Shown here: positions 44,166 through 52,316 of the stretch, in pieces
Layout of the letters: each line of letters begins with the position of its first letter
Position numbering within the stretch: position 1 is the first letter of the stretch
Source of the DNA: Erythrobacter sp.
GTDB lineage: Bacteria > Pseudomonadota > Alphaproteobacteria > Sphingomonadales > Sphingomonadaceae
Assembly (NCBI RefSeq): GCF_035194505.1
Contig: NZ_CP136573.1
Location: 1,537,001-1,601,000 of the forward strand
Direction of reading: 5' to 3'
DNA: 64,000 nucleotides
The notes under the pieces: generated by a model
Databases searched by the model: none
Seen by the model: the letters and a program-made list of their open reading frames with translations, nothing else
Told to the model about the DNA's origin: nothing
Made by a program: the position numbers and the translations under genes

Positions 44166-46078
44166 TGAACACCCCATCTTCCTTCCAGACCGATACGCTG
44201 ATCGCAGAGGATATCGACGCCTATCTGCACGCGCACCAGCACAAGAGCCTGCTGCGCTTCATCACCTGCGGCAGTGTGGATGACGGCAAGTCCACCCTGA
44301 TCGGGCGGCTGCTCTACGATTCCAAGATGATCTTCGAGGATCAGTTGGCCGCGCTGGAAAGCGACAGCATCAAGCACGGCACGCAAGGCGAGGAAATCGA
44401 CTTTGCGCTGCTGGTGGATGGCCTCGCGGCCGAGCGCGAGCAAGGCATCACGATCGACGTCGCCTACCGCTTCTTCACGACGGAAAAGCGCAAGTTCATC
44501 GTCGCCGATACGCCCGGTCACGAACAATATACCCGCAACATGGTGACCGGCGCCTCGACCGCAGATCTCGCCGTCATCCTCGTCGATGCGAGGAAGGGAG
44601 TGTTGCAGCAGACCCGCCGCCATTCCTGGCTCGTCCACCTGATCGGCATCCGCCACGTGGTGCTGGCGGTGAACAAGATGGATCTCGTCGGCTATGACAA
44701 GGCGACTTTCGATGCGATCGTTGCCGATTACCGCGCCTTTGCGGAAGGGATCGGCATCACCGATTTCACCGCGATCCCGATTTCGGGCTTCAAGGGCGAC
44801 AATATCACCGCCGCCCCTTCCGCGAATACCCCGTGGTATGACGGGCCGGCGCTGATCCAGCACCTCGAGGCCGTCGATGTCGACAATGCGGCCGCGCAAG
44901 CCGCACCGTTCCGGATGCCGGTGCAGTGGGTCAATCGTCCCAATCTCGACTTCCGCGGCTTTGCCGGGCTGATTGCCAGCGGTACGGTGCGGGTCGGCGA
45001 TCCGGTGCGGATCGTGCCCTCGGGCAAAACCAGCACGATCAAGTCGATCACAACCTTCGATGGCGAGCTCGATGAGGCCGTCGCGGGCCAATCGGTCACC
45101 CTCAGCCTGACGGATGAAGTCGATTGCAGCCGCGGCGATGTAATCGCGGCCGCAGGCGATCCGCCGCAGGCCTCGGACCAGTTTTGTGCCACCTTGGTGT
45201 GGATGGACGAAGAGGCGCTAAAGCCCGGTCGCGGCTATTGGCTCAAACTCGGCACGCAGACCGTCACCGCAACGATCCAGCCGCCCAAATACGAGATCGA
45301 CGTCAACAGCCGCGAGCACCTTGCGGCCAAGACGCTCAGCCTCAACAGCATCGGCGTCGCCGAGTTTGCGACCGACCGGCCAATCACCTTCGGGTCCTAT
45401 GAAGCCAACCGGCAGCTCGGCGGGTTCATCCTGATCGACAAATACACCAATGCCACGGTGGCGGCGGGCATGATCGCCTTCAGTCTGCGCCGGGCCGAGA
45501 ACGTCCACTGGCAGCCGCTCGCGATCACGCGTGACGATCATGCGGCGATGAAGAACCAGAAGGCGCGGGTGCTGTGGTTCACGGGCCTGTCGGGCTCGGG
45601 CAAGTCGACCATCGCCAACGAGGTCGAAAAGCAGCTGTTCATGATGAACCGCCACACCTTTCTGCTGGATGGCGACAATGTCCGCCACGGCCTCAACCGC
45701 GATCTGGGCTTTACCGAGGCCGACCGGATCGAGAACATCCGCCGGGTCGGCGAGGTCGCCAAGCTGATGGCGGACGCTGGCCTCATTGTGCTTACCGCAT
45801 TCATCAGCCCGTTCCGTGCCGAGCGCGAGATGGTGCGCAAGATGCTGCCGGAGGGCGAGTTCATCGAAATCTTCGTCGACACGCCGCTTGATGTGGCCGA
45901 AGCGCGCGACGTGAAGGGGCTCTACCGCAAGGCGCGCGAGGGCAAGCTCAAGAACTTAACCGGGATCGACAGCCCCTATGAGCCGCCCGAAAATGCGGAA
46001 ATCCGGGTCAACACGGTGGACATGTCCTCCGAACAGGCGGCACGCTTGATCATTGACAGGATTCTGCCGCTCAAATGA
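44165..46078 (+). CDS. cysNC: Bifunctional sulfate adenylyltransferase GTPase subunit / APS kinase
   Basis: 637 residues. CysN part (about 1-440): GTPase motifs CGSVDDGKST at 35-44, DTPGHEQY near 115 and NKMDLVG near 170, then EF-Tu-like domains 2/3. CysC part (about 460-637): GLSGSGKST at 474-482 and DGDNVRHGLN near 506, which makes PAPS from APS. Fusion of the two is common in alphaproteobacteria. Start overlaps the cysD stop by one base (TGATG); stop overlaps cysQ (ATGA). Confidence 0.97.
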   Translation: MNTPSSFQTDTLIAEDIDAYLHAHQHKSLLRFITCGSVDDGKSTLIGRLLYDSKMIFEDQLAALESDSIKHGTQGEEIDFALLVDGLAAEREQGITIDVAYRFFTTEKRKFIVADTPGHEQYTRNMVTGASTADLAVILVDARKGVLQQTRRHSWLVHLIGIRHVVLAVNKMDLVGYDKATFDAIVADYRAFAEGIGITDFTAIPISGFKGDNITAAPSANTPWYDGPALIQHLEAVDVDNAAAQAAPFRMPVQWVNRPNLDFRGFAGLIASGTVRVGDPVRIVPSGKTSTIKSITTFDGELDEAVAGQSVTLSLTDEVDCSRGDVIAAAGDPPQASDQFCATLVWMDEEALKPGRGYWLKLGTQTVTATIQPPKYEIDVNSREHLAAKTLSLNSIGVAEFATDRPITFGSYEANRQLGGFILIDKYTNATVAAGMIAFSLRRAENVHWQPLAITRDDHAAMKNQKARVLWFTGLSGSGKSTIANEVEKQLFMMNRHTFLLDGDNVRHGLNRDLGFTEADRIENIRRVGEVAKLMADAGLIVLTAFISPFRAEREMVRKMLPEGEFIEIFVDTPLDVAEARDVKGLYRKAREGKLKNLTGIDSPYEPPENAEIRVNTVDMSSEQAARLIIDRILPLK

Positions 46079-46839
46079 ACCTTTCCTCGCTTGATGATGC
46101 CGCGCTTGCCGCAAGGCTGGCGCTTGAAGCCGGGCGGCTGTTGACTGCTGCACGCGAGGAATCGGGCCTTGCAGGCAAGGCGCTGGGCGACAAGGGCGAT
46201 AGCGATGCCAACCGCTTCCTGTGCGAAGCAATCCGCGCCGCGCGGCCCGATGATGGCCTGCTGTCCGAAGAGGAAAAGGACAATCCCGCGCGCCTCGCCA
46301 AGTCGCGGGTGTGGATCATCGATCCGGTCGATGGCACCCGCGAATACAGCGAAGGGCGCAGCGACTGGGCGGTGCATATAGCGCTGGCGGTCGATGGTGC
46401 TCCCGTGGTTGGCGCGGTCGCACTGCCGGGCCTTGCTGGCGGAGTCGTGCTGCGCTCCGATCGTCCAAAGCCGTTGCCCGCGATGGCAGAAAGCCCGCGC
46501 TTCCTCGTCAGCCGCTCGCGCCCCGCTGCCGAAGCGCAGGCGGTAGCGCAGGCGCTCGGCGGAACGCTGGTGCCGATGGGCAGCGCCGGCGCCAAGGCGA
46601 TGGCTGTGGTGCGCGGAGAAGCCGAGGTCTACCTCCACTCCGGCGGCCAGCATGAATGGGACAGCTGCGCGCCCGTCGCCGTCGCCGCAGCCCACGGGTT
46701 GCATTGCTCGCGCATCGACGGATCGCCGCTGGTCTATAACCGGGCTGACACCTTCATGCCCGATCTGCTGATCTGCCGCGCGGAATGGACCGAGCGGGTG
46801 CTCGCCTGCGTCACCTGGGCCAGCCAAGCCCCTGACTAA
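46075..46839 (+). CDS. cysQ: 3'(2'),5'-bisphosphate nucleotidase
   Basis: 254-residue inositol-monophosphatase-fold enzyme that hydrolyses PAP. Metal site: LSEEEKDNPARL near 65, WIIDPVDGTREY near 80 and HEWDSCAP near 193. Overlaps cysNC by 4 nt (ATGA). The stop TAA at 46837-46839 coincides with the outer end of an IS630 element, so the original C-terminus might have differed slightly; length is normal. Confidence 0.93.
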   Translation: MNLSSLDDAALAARLALEAGRLLTAAREESGLAGKALGDKGDSDANRFLCEAIRAARPDDGLLSEEEKDNPARLAKSRVWIIDPVDGTREYSEGRSDWAVHIALAVDGAPVVGAVALPGLAGGVVLRSDRPKPLPAMAESPRFLVSRSRPAAEAQAVAQALGGTLVPMGSAGAKAMAVVRGEAEVYLHSGGQHEWDSCAPVAVAAAHGLHCSRIDGSPLVYNRADTFMPDLLICRAEWTERVLACVTWASQAPD

Positions 46840-47774
46840 TACCAATGCGCATTGATCATGACCCATGCGCCCACTGGCGCATGCCGATGGACATGATACG
46901 CCACGGCTGATTGACGAGGTTGTTCCAGGCGAAGCAGCAGTGGTCGACGATGTCGTCGTAGGATTTGAAGATCCTGTTCGACAGCCAGTTATCGCGCATG
47001 AACTGCCAGACATTCTCGACCGGGTTGAGTTCGGGGCATCGCGGCGGCAGCGGCAACAGAGTGATGTTGGATGGCACGACCAGTTCGGCAGAACCGTGCC
47101 ATCCGGCCTGATCAAGTATGACGACAGCATGGGCACCGGGCGCCACGTGGAAGGCGATCTCTTCGAGATGCATGCTCATCGCCTCGCTGTTGCAGCGGGG
47201 CATGACGATACCGGCAGCCTTGCCTTGGGCAGGACAGATCGCACCAAAGATCCACGCCGAGGATCGCCGCCGCTGATCGCGAGGAGCCGAGGGACGCGTG
47301 CCGCGCTTGGCCCAGCGCCGGGTGAGCTTGGTCTGCTGGCCGATCCGGGCTTCATCCTGCCACCACAGCTCTATGGGCGTTCCTTCGGGGAGGCCTTTGC
47401 GGATTTGCGCCAGACGGGCGGCGAAGCCTTTTTAAAAATGGCTATATCGTCGCCCTTCTGCCCGCGGTGGCGCGGGCGCGCGGAGAGCTTGCGATAGCCC
47501 ATTGCCCGCAGCTCGCGGCCCAGAGTGTGACGTGTAATCGATACCGAGAACTCGTCCCATACCCACTGGGCAAGTTCGGCAAGCCGCCAGCGCACCACGC
47601 CATGCGCCGCAGGGATCGGCCCTGTCTCGACGACTTCGGCCAGACGGGCACGTTGCTCTTCGTTCAGGACCGATGCGCGCCCTGGTGCTTTGCGGGTCGC
47701 AAGACCCTCAGGGCCGTCCGCGTTGAAGCGCAGGACCCAGTCGCGCACGATCTGCAGTGTGACCCCGGCAAACT
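46839..47774 (-). mobile_element. IS630-family element, truncated and interrupted
   Basis: The right end of an IS630-type element (in its own orientation the 3' end) begins at ATACCAATGC (46839-46848) directly at the cysQ stop, next to a TA dinucleotide as expected for IS630 insertion. The other end is lost: the transposase frame is cut by an IS5-type end at about 47775. A related palindrome occurs at 60108-60148. Confidence 0.8.
46856..47774 (-). pseudogene. IS630 transposase, 5'-truncated and frame-split
   Basis: The minus strand encodes the IS630 transposase in two frames. The 5' piece (about 47430-47774) reads GVTLQIVRDWVLRFNADGPEG onwards, about 45 N-terminal residues missing. The 3' piece (46856 to about 47440) reads KGLPEGTPIELWWQDEARIG, then ILDQAGWHGS and NPVENVWQFMRDNWL (the DDE catalytic Asp and Glu). 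The frames join by a -1 shift inside the tract TTTTTAAAAAGG near 47430-47441, where either programmed slippage or a one-base loss would give it. With no 5' end it cannot make a complete protein. Confidence 0.82.
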
Positions 47775-48656
47775 GGACGCCTCGAAAAACCCTCGCCTTT
47801 GAGGCGTTGATCTGATTCACTGCCTTTGCGGATGATCGGAGGCGAAGATGATTGGCCAGCCTGGTTTCTTTGATCTGTCGGACCGGTATGCGGCGCTGAG
47901 TGCGGCGGGTGATCCGCTGGAGCGGTTGACGGCGGTGGTCGATTTCGAGGTGTTCCGCGGGCCATTGATCGTGGCGCTCAGGCGGAGCGATCTGGGCAAA
48001 GGCGGCCGGCCGCCGTTCGATCCGGTGATGATGTTCAAAATCCTGGTGCTTCAGGCGCTCTACTCTCTGTCAGACGAGGCGACCGAGTTCCAGATCAAGG
48101 ACCGGCTGTCGTTCCAGCGGTTCCTCGGACTGGGGCTCGATGGCCGGGTGCCCGATGCGACCACGGTGTGGCTGTTCCGCGAGCGGCTCGTACAGGCCAA
48201 GGCGATCGACAAGCTGGACGCCTCGAAAAACCCTCGCCTTTGAGGCGTTGATCTGATTCACTGCCTTTGCGGATGATCGGAGGCGAAGATGATTGGCCAG
48301 CCTGGTTTCTTTGATCTGTCGGACCGGTATGCGGCGCTGAGTGCGGCGGGTGATCCGCTGGAGCGGTTGACGGCGGTGGTCGATTTCGAGGTGTTCCGCG
48401 GGCCATTGATCGTGGCGCTCAGGCGGAGCGATCTGGGCAAAGGCGGCCGGCCGCCGTTCGATCCGGTGATGATGTTCAAAATCCTGGTGCTTCAGGCGCT
48501 CTACTCTCTGTCAGACGAGGCGACCGAGTTCCAGATCAAGGACCGGCTGTCGTTCCAGCGGTTCCTCGGACTGGGGCTCGATGGCCGGGTGCCCGATGCG
48601 ACCACGGTGTGGCTGTTCCGCGAGCGGCTCGTACAGGCCAAGGCGATCGACAAGCT
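47775..48656 (+). repeat. 441-bp perfect-looking tandem duplication in an IS5-type element
   Basis: Unit 1 (47775-48215) and unit 2 (48216-48656) both begin GGACGCCTCGAAAAACCC and end GCGATCGACAAGCT. Every base compared by eye agrees. The unit carries the IS end, the ribosome-binding site and the first 122 transposase codons. The end itself contains an inverted repeat ACGCCTC/GAGGCGT. Confidence 0.92.
47848..48243 (+). pseudogene. IS5-family transposase, duplicated 5' portion
   Basis: 122 transposase residues (MIGQPGFFDLSDRYAALSA through AKAIDKL) then nine unrelated ones when the frame enters the next repeat unit, ending at TGA 48241-48243. Contains the DUF772-type N-terminal domain (KGGRPPFDPVMMFKILVLQ). 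Cannot be active. Confidence 0.9.
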
Positions 48657-48801
48657 CTTCGCGCGCTTCGATGCGGCGTTGACCGATCGGGGCTACCTCG
48701 CGATGGGCGGGCAGATCATCGATGCGACCGTGGTGCCGGCGCCCAAGCAGCGGAACACCGAGGACGAGAAGGCCGCGATCAAGCAGGGCAAGATCGGCGT
48801 G
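48289..48801 (+). pseudogene. IS5-family transposase, 3'-truncated second copy
   Basis: Starts at ATG 48289 with GGAGG upstream and continues past the duplicated part: FARFDAALTDRGYLAMGGQI then IDATVVPAPKQRNTEDEKAA, the first DDE Asp region, and stops making sense after AIKQGKI (48801). From there the DNA belongs to a DUF5681 gene on the other strand. The formal frame runs on to 49209 but is not transposase. The next transposase residues (PERWKERPAK) are found inverted at 50172-50327. Confidence 0.88.
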
Positions 48802-49125
48802 CATTTCGGTGATTTGCTTGAAGGCGCGCACGTCGTAGTCGGCGCGACTGGCCAACTCGCGCACCATCGCCTCGGCGCGGGGCATGCGCCGCCGCTTGCC
48901 CGGTCTCACCTCGTGGGAGACCATCTCGCCCATGACTTTCAGGACGGCGTCTTTCATGGGGTCGCCAAGCGGCGGCCCGGGGTCAGGTGCCTTGGCGGTG
49001 TCACTCTTGCGCTTCCCTCCGGGATTGGGCGACTTGCCTGGTGGAAACTGACCATCCCTCGGCGGCTTCTTGTATCCCACCTCGTAATCGCCACGCGGCG
49101 GGCGCGTGCCTCTCTTCTTAGCCAT
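48802..49125 (-). pseudogene. DUF5681-domain protein, 3'-truncated by the IS5 fragment
   Basis: About 108 residues from ATG 49123-49125 (RBS GAGG). N-terminal DUF5681 signature: DYEVGYKKPPRDGQFPPGKS then PNPGGKRKSD. DUF5681 proteins are usually small, from phages, ICEs and related mobile DNA. Sequence ends FKQITEMHA at the IS5 junction; the usual C-terminus is missing. Function unknown. Confidence 0.75.
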
Positions 49126-49801
49126 GACGGGCCTCGCTTCAAATTGTGGGGATGCCAGCCGGCTCGCGAACACTCTCCACGTCACCGTGGGGGCGCAAAC
49201 CTTGCGTAGTGACGGGTACATAGCACCAATTCGCGTGAGAGGCAATGCACCGCGCGATGGCGCCGCCGGCGGGGCCCGATGGGAGGCCGCCCCATTCCCT
49301 CAGCGGTGCGAGGAGGTTCCCTGAACTCCGGTTACAAATTCCCTGAGCACAGGCTTCAGGGAACTTGCCAATTAATCATTTTATTTCAGTGGTATGTGGG
49401 GCAAAAAATCGGCAGGAGACCCGACTTTCGCGCGCGCGTGCGCGCACGCACGCAATGCTGCGAAAATAGAGAATTTCAGCCGTTTCTGTAAATGCCCGAT
49501 AACGTGCATCATGGCGCGCAGCATTACTTGCCATGATACCGGCACTAAGCTTGGCTACTCAATGCCGCCACCTATAGGCGAGCTGGCTCAGGTCGTGATG
49601 GAGCTCGGGCAAATTGCCAATCTCAACCGGCCGGCTCGCCGGCATGCATGCTACCGCGTTCACATTGCTTTTGCTGGCGCTAACAAGGTGCGTCTTTACC
49701 GCAAGCTCTTCATAAACACTTCATGCCGGATCAAACCATAGCTCACCGTCATGACCGGAGAGTTGGGGTTGCATAATGGGGCTACTGTGCTTGAGAGTGC
49801 T
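49126..49801. other. 676-nt stretch with no recognisable gene
   Basis: No open frame here shows recognisable protein sequence. Base composition is lower in GC than the core. It contains an alternating purine-pyrimidine tract at 49429-49454 and several short inverted repeats (for example CCGGCCGGCTCGCCGG near 49630). Probably island debris. Confidence 0.55.
49429..49454. repeat. 26-bp alternating purine-pyrimidine tract (Z-DNA-prone)
   Basis: CG repeats pass into TGCGCGCACGCACGCA with no interruption of the pyrimidine-purine alternation. Such tracts can adopt Z-DNA under supercoiling. No gene overlaps it. Confidence 0.8.
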
Positions 49802-50029
49802 CTAGATCTGCGTCCAGGCGATAGCGCCCAGCACAAACGCACCTGCCAGCACGACCAGCATGAGATCGATCTCCCACCAGTCACCATTTCTGGCGTTCTC
49901 GCTTGATATCCCGAGCAGCAAAGCAAAGGCGGAACGCACTTGGTAGAGGAAGCTTCTGAGGCGCATGCTCGTATCATAGAACAGCAGGCCTTGCACTGCC
50001 AGCAAAGTCGCGATCAAGGCGCGTGGCAT
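49802..50029 (-). CDS. Small two-helix membrane protein or C-terminal remnant
   Basis: 75 residues: MPRALIATLLAVQGLLFYDT starts a first hydrophobic segment and LMLVVLAGAFVLGAIAWTQI ends a second, with NARNGDWWEID between them. ATG at 50027-50029. Upstream frame stays open into IS debris, so it may be the tail of a longer gene. Not recognised. Confidence 0.4.
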   Translation of the reverse strand: MPRALIATLLAVQGLLFYDTSMRLRSFLYQVRSAFALLLGISSENARNGDWWEIDLMLVVLAGAFVLGAIAWTQI

Positions 50030-50171
50030 GATAACAAAACTAGGCGCAGGCGTTTGCCGGAGCAGCTGGGCACCCGCAAAAACCCCTCGCGTTGAGGCTT
50101 GACCGGCCCCCACTGAGTGGTCCGTGTTGATTGTTACACCAATGATCGCAGTGGATGACTCACGGTCTGGG

Positions 50172-50327
50172 ATTTTGTAGCCGAACATCGGGATGGCAAG
50201 ATCGACCGGCTTGAAGCCCTTGGGGTCGCCGCCCTCCTTCACCTTGGCCTTCGAGTACTTGACCGTCCAGCGCGCATCGCGGTCCTTCTGACGGACCTTG
50301 GCAGGCCTCTCCTTCCAGCGCTCCGGG
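50172..50327 (-). pseudogene. IS5-family transposase middle fragment, inverted
   Basis: Minus strand reads PERWKERPAKVRQKDRDARW then TVKYSKAKVKEGG and DLAIPMFGYK, about 52 residues of the transposase core. These residues follow directly after AIKQGKI of the 48289-48801 fragment in an intact IS5 transposase. The rest of the 3' end is missing. Confidence 0.85.
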
Positions 50328-50338
50328 AGGCGCACCGC

Positions 50339-50917
50339 ATGCAGATGGCCCTTCGCAGGGAGATGGAGCGGGAGGAGGAGCTCCGCCGACAGCGCGAAAT
50401 TGATGAGGAATTTCGCCGCGAGGAGGCGGAGCTGCGCGCCAGGGAAGATAGGCGACAGAGGCGCGCGGAGAAGGTGGCAGGGGAGAAGGCGGCAGCGGAG
50501 GCAGCACAGTTGCGCGCCGCCCTTGAGGCCATGGCGGCGTCTGAAGACATAGTCTCGGAGCGCGACGGCGCTCCGGGCGGCGAGGAAAAGGCCGCGCGCG
50601 ACGACAGTCTGTCCGACACCGGTGAAGACGATGCCGCAACTGGTGAGGATGCGCGCCTCTACGAAGACCCCTGGAGGCGCCGGCCGTCTGGGCCTAAACC
50701 AGACTTGTCGCCGCGCACCTCGCCGGCAGAACCGGCAGAAGTTGCCACCGCGGCGGTATCGCCAGGGGCGGCGGCGGTCCCTGCGGCTCACGCGCCGTCC
50801 CAGCCCGCCGCGCGGCGCGACCCGCGCGCGCCTCTTGTACCCTGCCCACCGCCACAGGCGGGACACGGGTTTGGCCTCAGTGGGACGGGGCCGCCACCGC
50901 CGCCGAGGTTCAGCTGA
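50339..50917 (+). CDS. Charged coiled-coil protein, probably 5'-truncated
   Basis: 192 residues. 1-70 is a strongly charged coiled coil (EREEELRRQREIDEEFRREE, then RAREDRRQRRAEK), followed by a Ser/Asp-rich middle and a Pro/Ala-rich C-terminus. Codon use is coding-like. It starts within 12 nt of the IS5 fragment, so the N-terminus is likely lost. Similar tails occur on conjugation and relaxase proteins, but I cannot assign it. Confidence 0.5.
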   Translation: MQMALRREMEREEELRRQREIDEEFRREEAELRAREDRRQRRAEKVAGEKAAAEAAQLRAALEAMAASEDIVSERDGAPGGEEKAARDDSLSDTGEDDAATGEDARLYEDPWRRRPSGPKPDLSPRTSPAEPAEVATAAVSPGAAAVPAAHAPSQPAARRDPRAPLVPCPPPQAGHGFGLSGTGPPPPPRFS

Positions 50918-50984
50918 ATTTGCCGCTCGGCTGCGGGCCAAGGTCAAAGTTGGCTTGCCCATTGCTGTCGGGCGGGAAGGAGGC

Positions 50985-51020
50985 GTCAAGTGCCACTTGA
51001 CATGTCAAGCGATGCTTGAC
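50985..51020 (+). promoter_or_regulatory. Two tandem operators of the higBA pair
   Basis: GTCAAG-N5-CTTGAC occurs twice in direct order, at 50985-51001 and 51004-51020, 19 bp apart. The inner halves also join as CTTGACATGTCAAG (50996-51009). A TTGACA -35-like element (50997-51002) and a TATA at 51022-51025 overlap the second operator. Ten nt separate the array from the higB start, so HigA (or HigBA) bound here would block transcription. Confidence 0.82.
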
Positions 51021-51030
51021 ATATAGGGGC

Positions 51031-51309
51031 ATGGAAATCGAAAGCATTTCCCATAAGGGCCTGCGCCGGTTTTTCGAGACCGGGAACGCCAAAGGCTTGG
51101 TGGGCGATGTGAACCGTCTCCGCAAAATGCTGGCGTTTATGGATGCTGCCACCAGCTTTGATGAACTAACTGTGCCGCCCAATTACGGGTCGCACGAGTT
51201 GGTCGGCGACAAGGCCGGGCGTTGGGCAATGACCGTAACCCGAAACTGGCGCCTGACTTTCACCAAGCTCAATGAATACAGTATCGCCGAACTGGACCTG
51301 GAGGACTAA
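51031..51309 (+). CDS. higB: HigB-family toxin (RelE/ParE fold)
   Basis: 92 residues: EIESISHKGLRRFFETGNAK at the start, then RLRKMLAFMDAATSFDELTV and the family signature GRWAMTVTRNWRLTFTKLNE at the end. Size and sequence match plasmid-maintenance HigB mRNA interferases. Start ATG at 51031; toxin first, antitoxin second, as usual for higBA. Confidence 0.92.
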   Translation: MEIESISHKGLRRFFETGNAKGLVGDVNRLRKMLAFMDAATSFDELTVPPNYGSHELVGDKAGRWAMTVTRNWRLTFTKLNEYSIAELDLED

Positions 51310-51314
51310 CACTG

Positions 51315-51617
51315 ATGGCCCTGACCATGCACCCCTCGCTGGCGGTTCACCCGGGCGACTGGCTGAAGAGTGAAGTTGTCGAGCCGCATGGCGTCAGCAT
51401 CAACCGACTGGCGGCTAGCTTCCACGTGTCGAGGCAGGCGCTCAGCAACCTGTTCAATGGGCGCGCGGCCCTGTCTGCCGAGATGGCCATCCGTTTCGAG
51501 AAGGCCTTCGGCATTAAGGCCGATACGATGATGCGGATGCAGACCGCCTATGACATGGCCCAGGCCCGGGCTCATGCTGACGACATCATCGTTGATGAGG
51601 TTCTGGCTGCGGACTGA
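51315..51617 (+). CDS. higA: HigA-family antitoxin
   Basis: 100 residues with an XRE-type HTH (about 27-75: INRLAASFHVSRQALSNLFN then AEMAIRFEKAF). HPSLAVHPGDWLKSE is the family N-terminus. 5 nt after higB with GGAGG upstream, so cotranscribed. The stop codon lies within a long inverted repeat (51594-51646). Intact, so the pair may be active. Confidence 0.93.
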   Translation: MALTMHPSLAVHPGDWLKSEVVEPHGVSINRLAASFHVSRQALSNLFNGRAALSAEMAIRFEKAFGIKADTMMRMQTAYDMAQARAHADDIIVDEVLAAD

Positions 51618-51646
51618 TCGCATCAAGTCGCAGCCAGAACCTCATC
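51594..51646. repeat. Long hairpin spanning the higA stop
   Basis: GATGAGGTTCTGGCTGC (51594-51610) and its exact reverse complement (51630-51646) form a 17-bp perfect stem; one G bulge then GAC/GTC extends it by 3 bp around a 12-nt loop. No T-run follows. Part of the stem is the last codons of higA. Confidence 0.85.
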
Positions 51647-51655
51647 CGGTTGGGC

Positions 51656-51690
51656 AGCTCGAAAAACCCTCGCCTTTGATGCGCTGATCC
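51656..51690. repeat. IS5-end-like sequence
   Basis: CTCGAAAAACCCTCGCCTTT (51658-51677) is the same as the IS5-type end at 47781 and 48222, then it diverges to GATGCGCTGATCC. A weaker relative, with CGCAAAAACCCCTCGCGTTG, lies at 50070-50104. No transposase is attached to either. Confidence 0.65.
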
Positions 51691-51820
51691 TACTGTCCAA
51701 AACCGCAAACGGGTCGGTGGCGGGCCAGGTCAAGTCTGCAGTGAAGCTGTCACGCCGGCATTTCGCCGAATTTTGGGCCGGGCAGCCACCTTCATTGGTC
51801 GCCGTGGAGGGGTCCGGCTC

Positions 51821-52051
51821 TTAGGCCGCTGCCGAGAGCTTGAGGCCCGCCGAACGTACGATCGCCATCAGTGTGGAAAGCGTCGGATTACCGTCGGGGC
51901 CAGTGGCGCGGGCGATCATGCCCAGCACTGCATTGACAACCTTGGCGTCGCCGCTGGCCAGGGCATCGGCGAGGAGTTCTGCCTGCGCCTCGGGCGTGTC
52001 GAGGGCGTCAGCGGCATCGAAGGTAAGGGTTTGAGAGCCATGGTCATCCAC
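51821..52051 (-). pseudogene. Addiction-module antidote-like protein lacking its HTH
   Basis: 76 residues from a GTG at 52049-52051. The start (FDAADALDTPEAQAELLADA) and the end (GNPTLSTLMAIVRSAGLKLS) are characteristic of HigA-2-type addiction-module antidotes. The roughly 20-25 residues that carry the HTH between IARA and GNPTLSTL in this family are missing in frame. No toxin partner is left upstream. Probably non-functional. Confidence 0.65.
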
Positions 52052-52095
52052 CCAGGCATTGCAGATTGAGCCTTTTTGAGGGCTTTGAGATCTCG

Positions 52096-52316
52096 TTAGC
52101 TCAAACGATCGGCACATCGCTGGATAAGGTCGGCGTCGATATTTGCTTTAGCGTTGTCATGGCAATTGCCGTGCCGGCTCATCGAGTGCCCAAGATTGTG
52201 AGCCCGGATGAACGCATCCCAGTCCATACTGGTGAACTGCGAGCCCTGGTCCGAGTGACTCAGCACCAGGTGTTTCAGCTTGCGCCTTCATACCGCCATT
52301 TGCAGCGCCTGCGGCA
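52096..52316 (-). pseudogene. IS3-family OrfB (integrase core) remnant
   Basis: Minus strand reads ALQMAV, then a TGA in frame, then RRKLKHLVLSHSDQGSQFTS and SMSRHGNCHDNAKANIDAD, ending at the TAA at 52096-52098. SDQGSQ-T- and S-S--GNC-DNA are IS3 transposase signatures. Both ends and one internal codon are damaged. Confidence 0.85.

Noticed and set aside
47775..48656. A CRISPR-like or direct-repeat array
   Set aside because: Only two long units and both carry transposase coding sequence.
48511..49245. A single 244-codon minus-strand gene for the DUF5681 protein
   Set aside because: Beyond about 48802 it is the reverse of the IS5 transposase, so the true gene is truncated there.
49802..50989. 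One 395-codon minus-strand protein
   Set aside because: It is a chance fusion of IS5 transposase remnant, the shadow of the coiled-coil gene and a small membrane segment; I report the parts instead.
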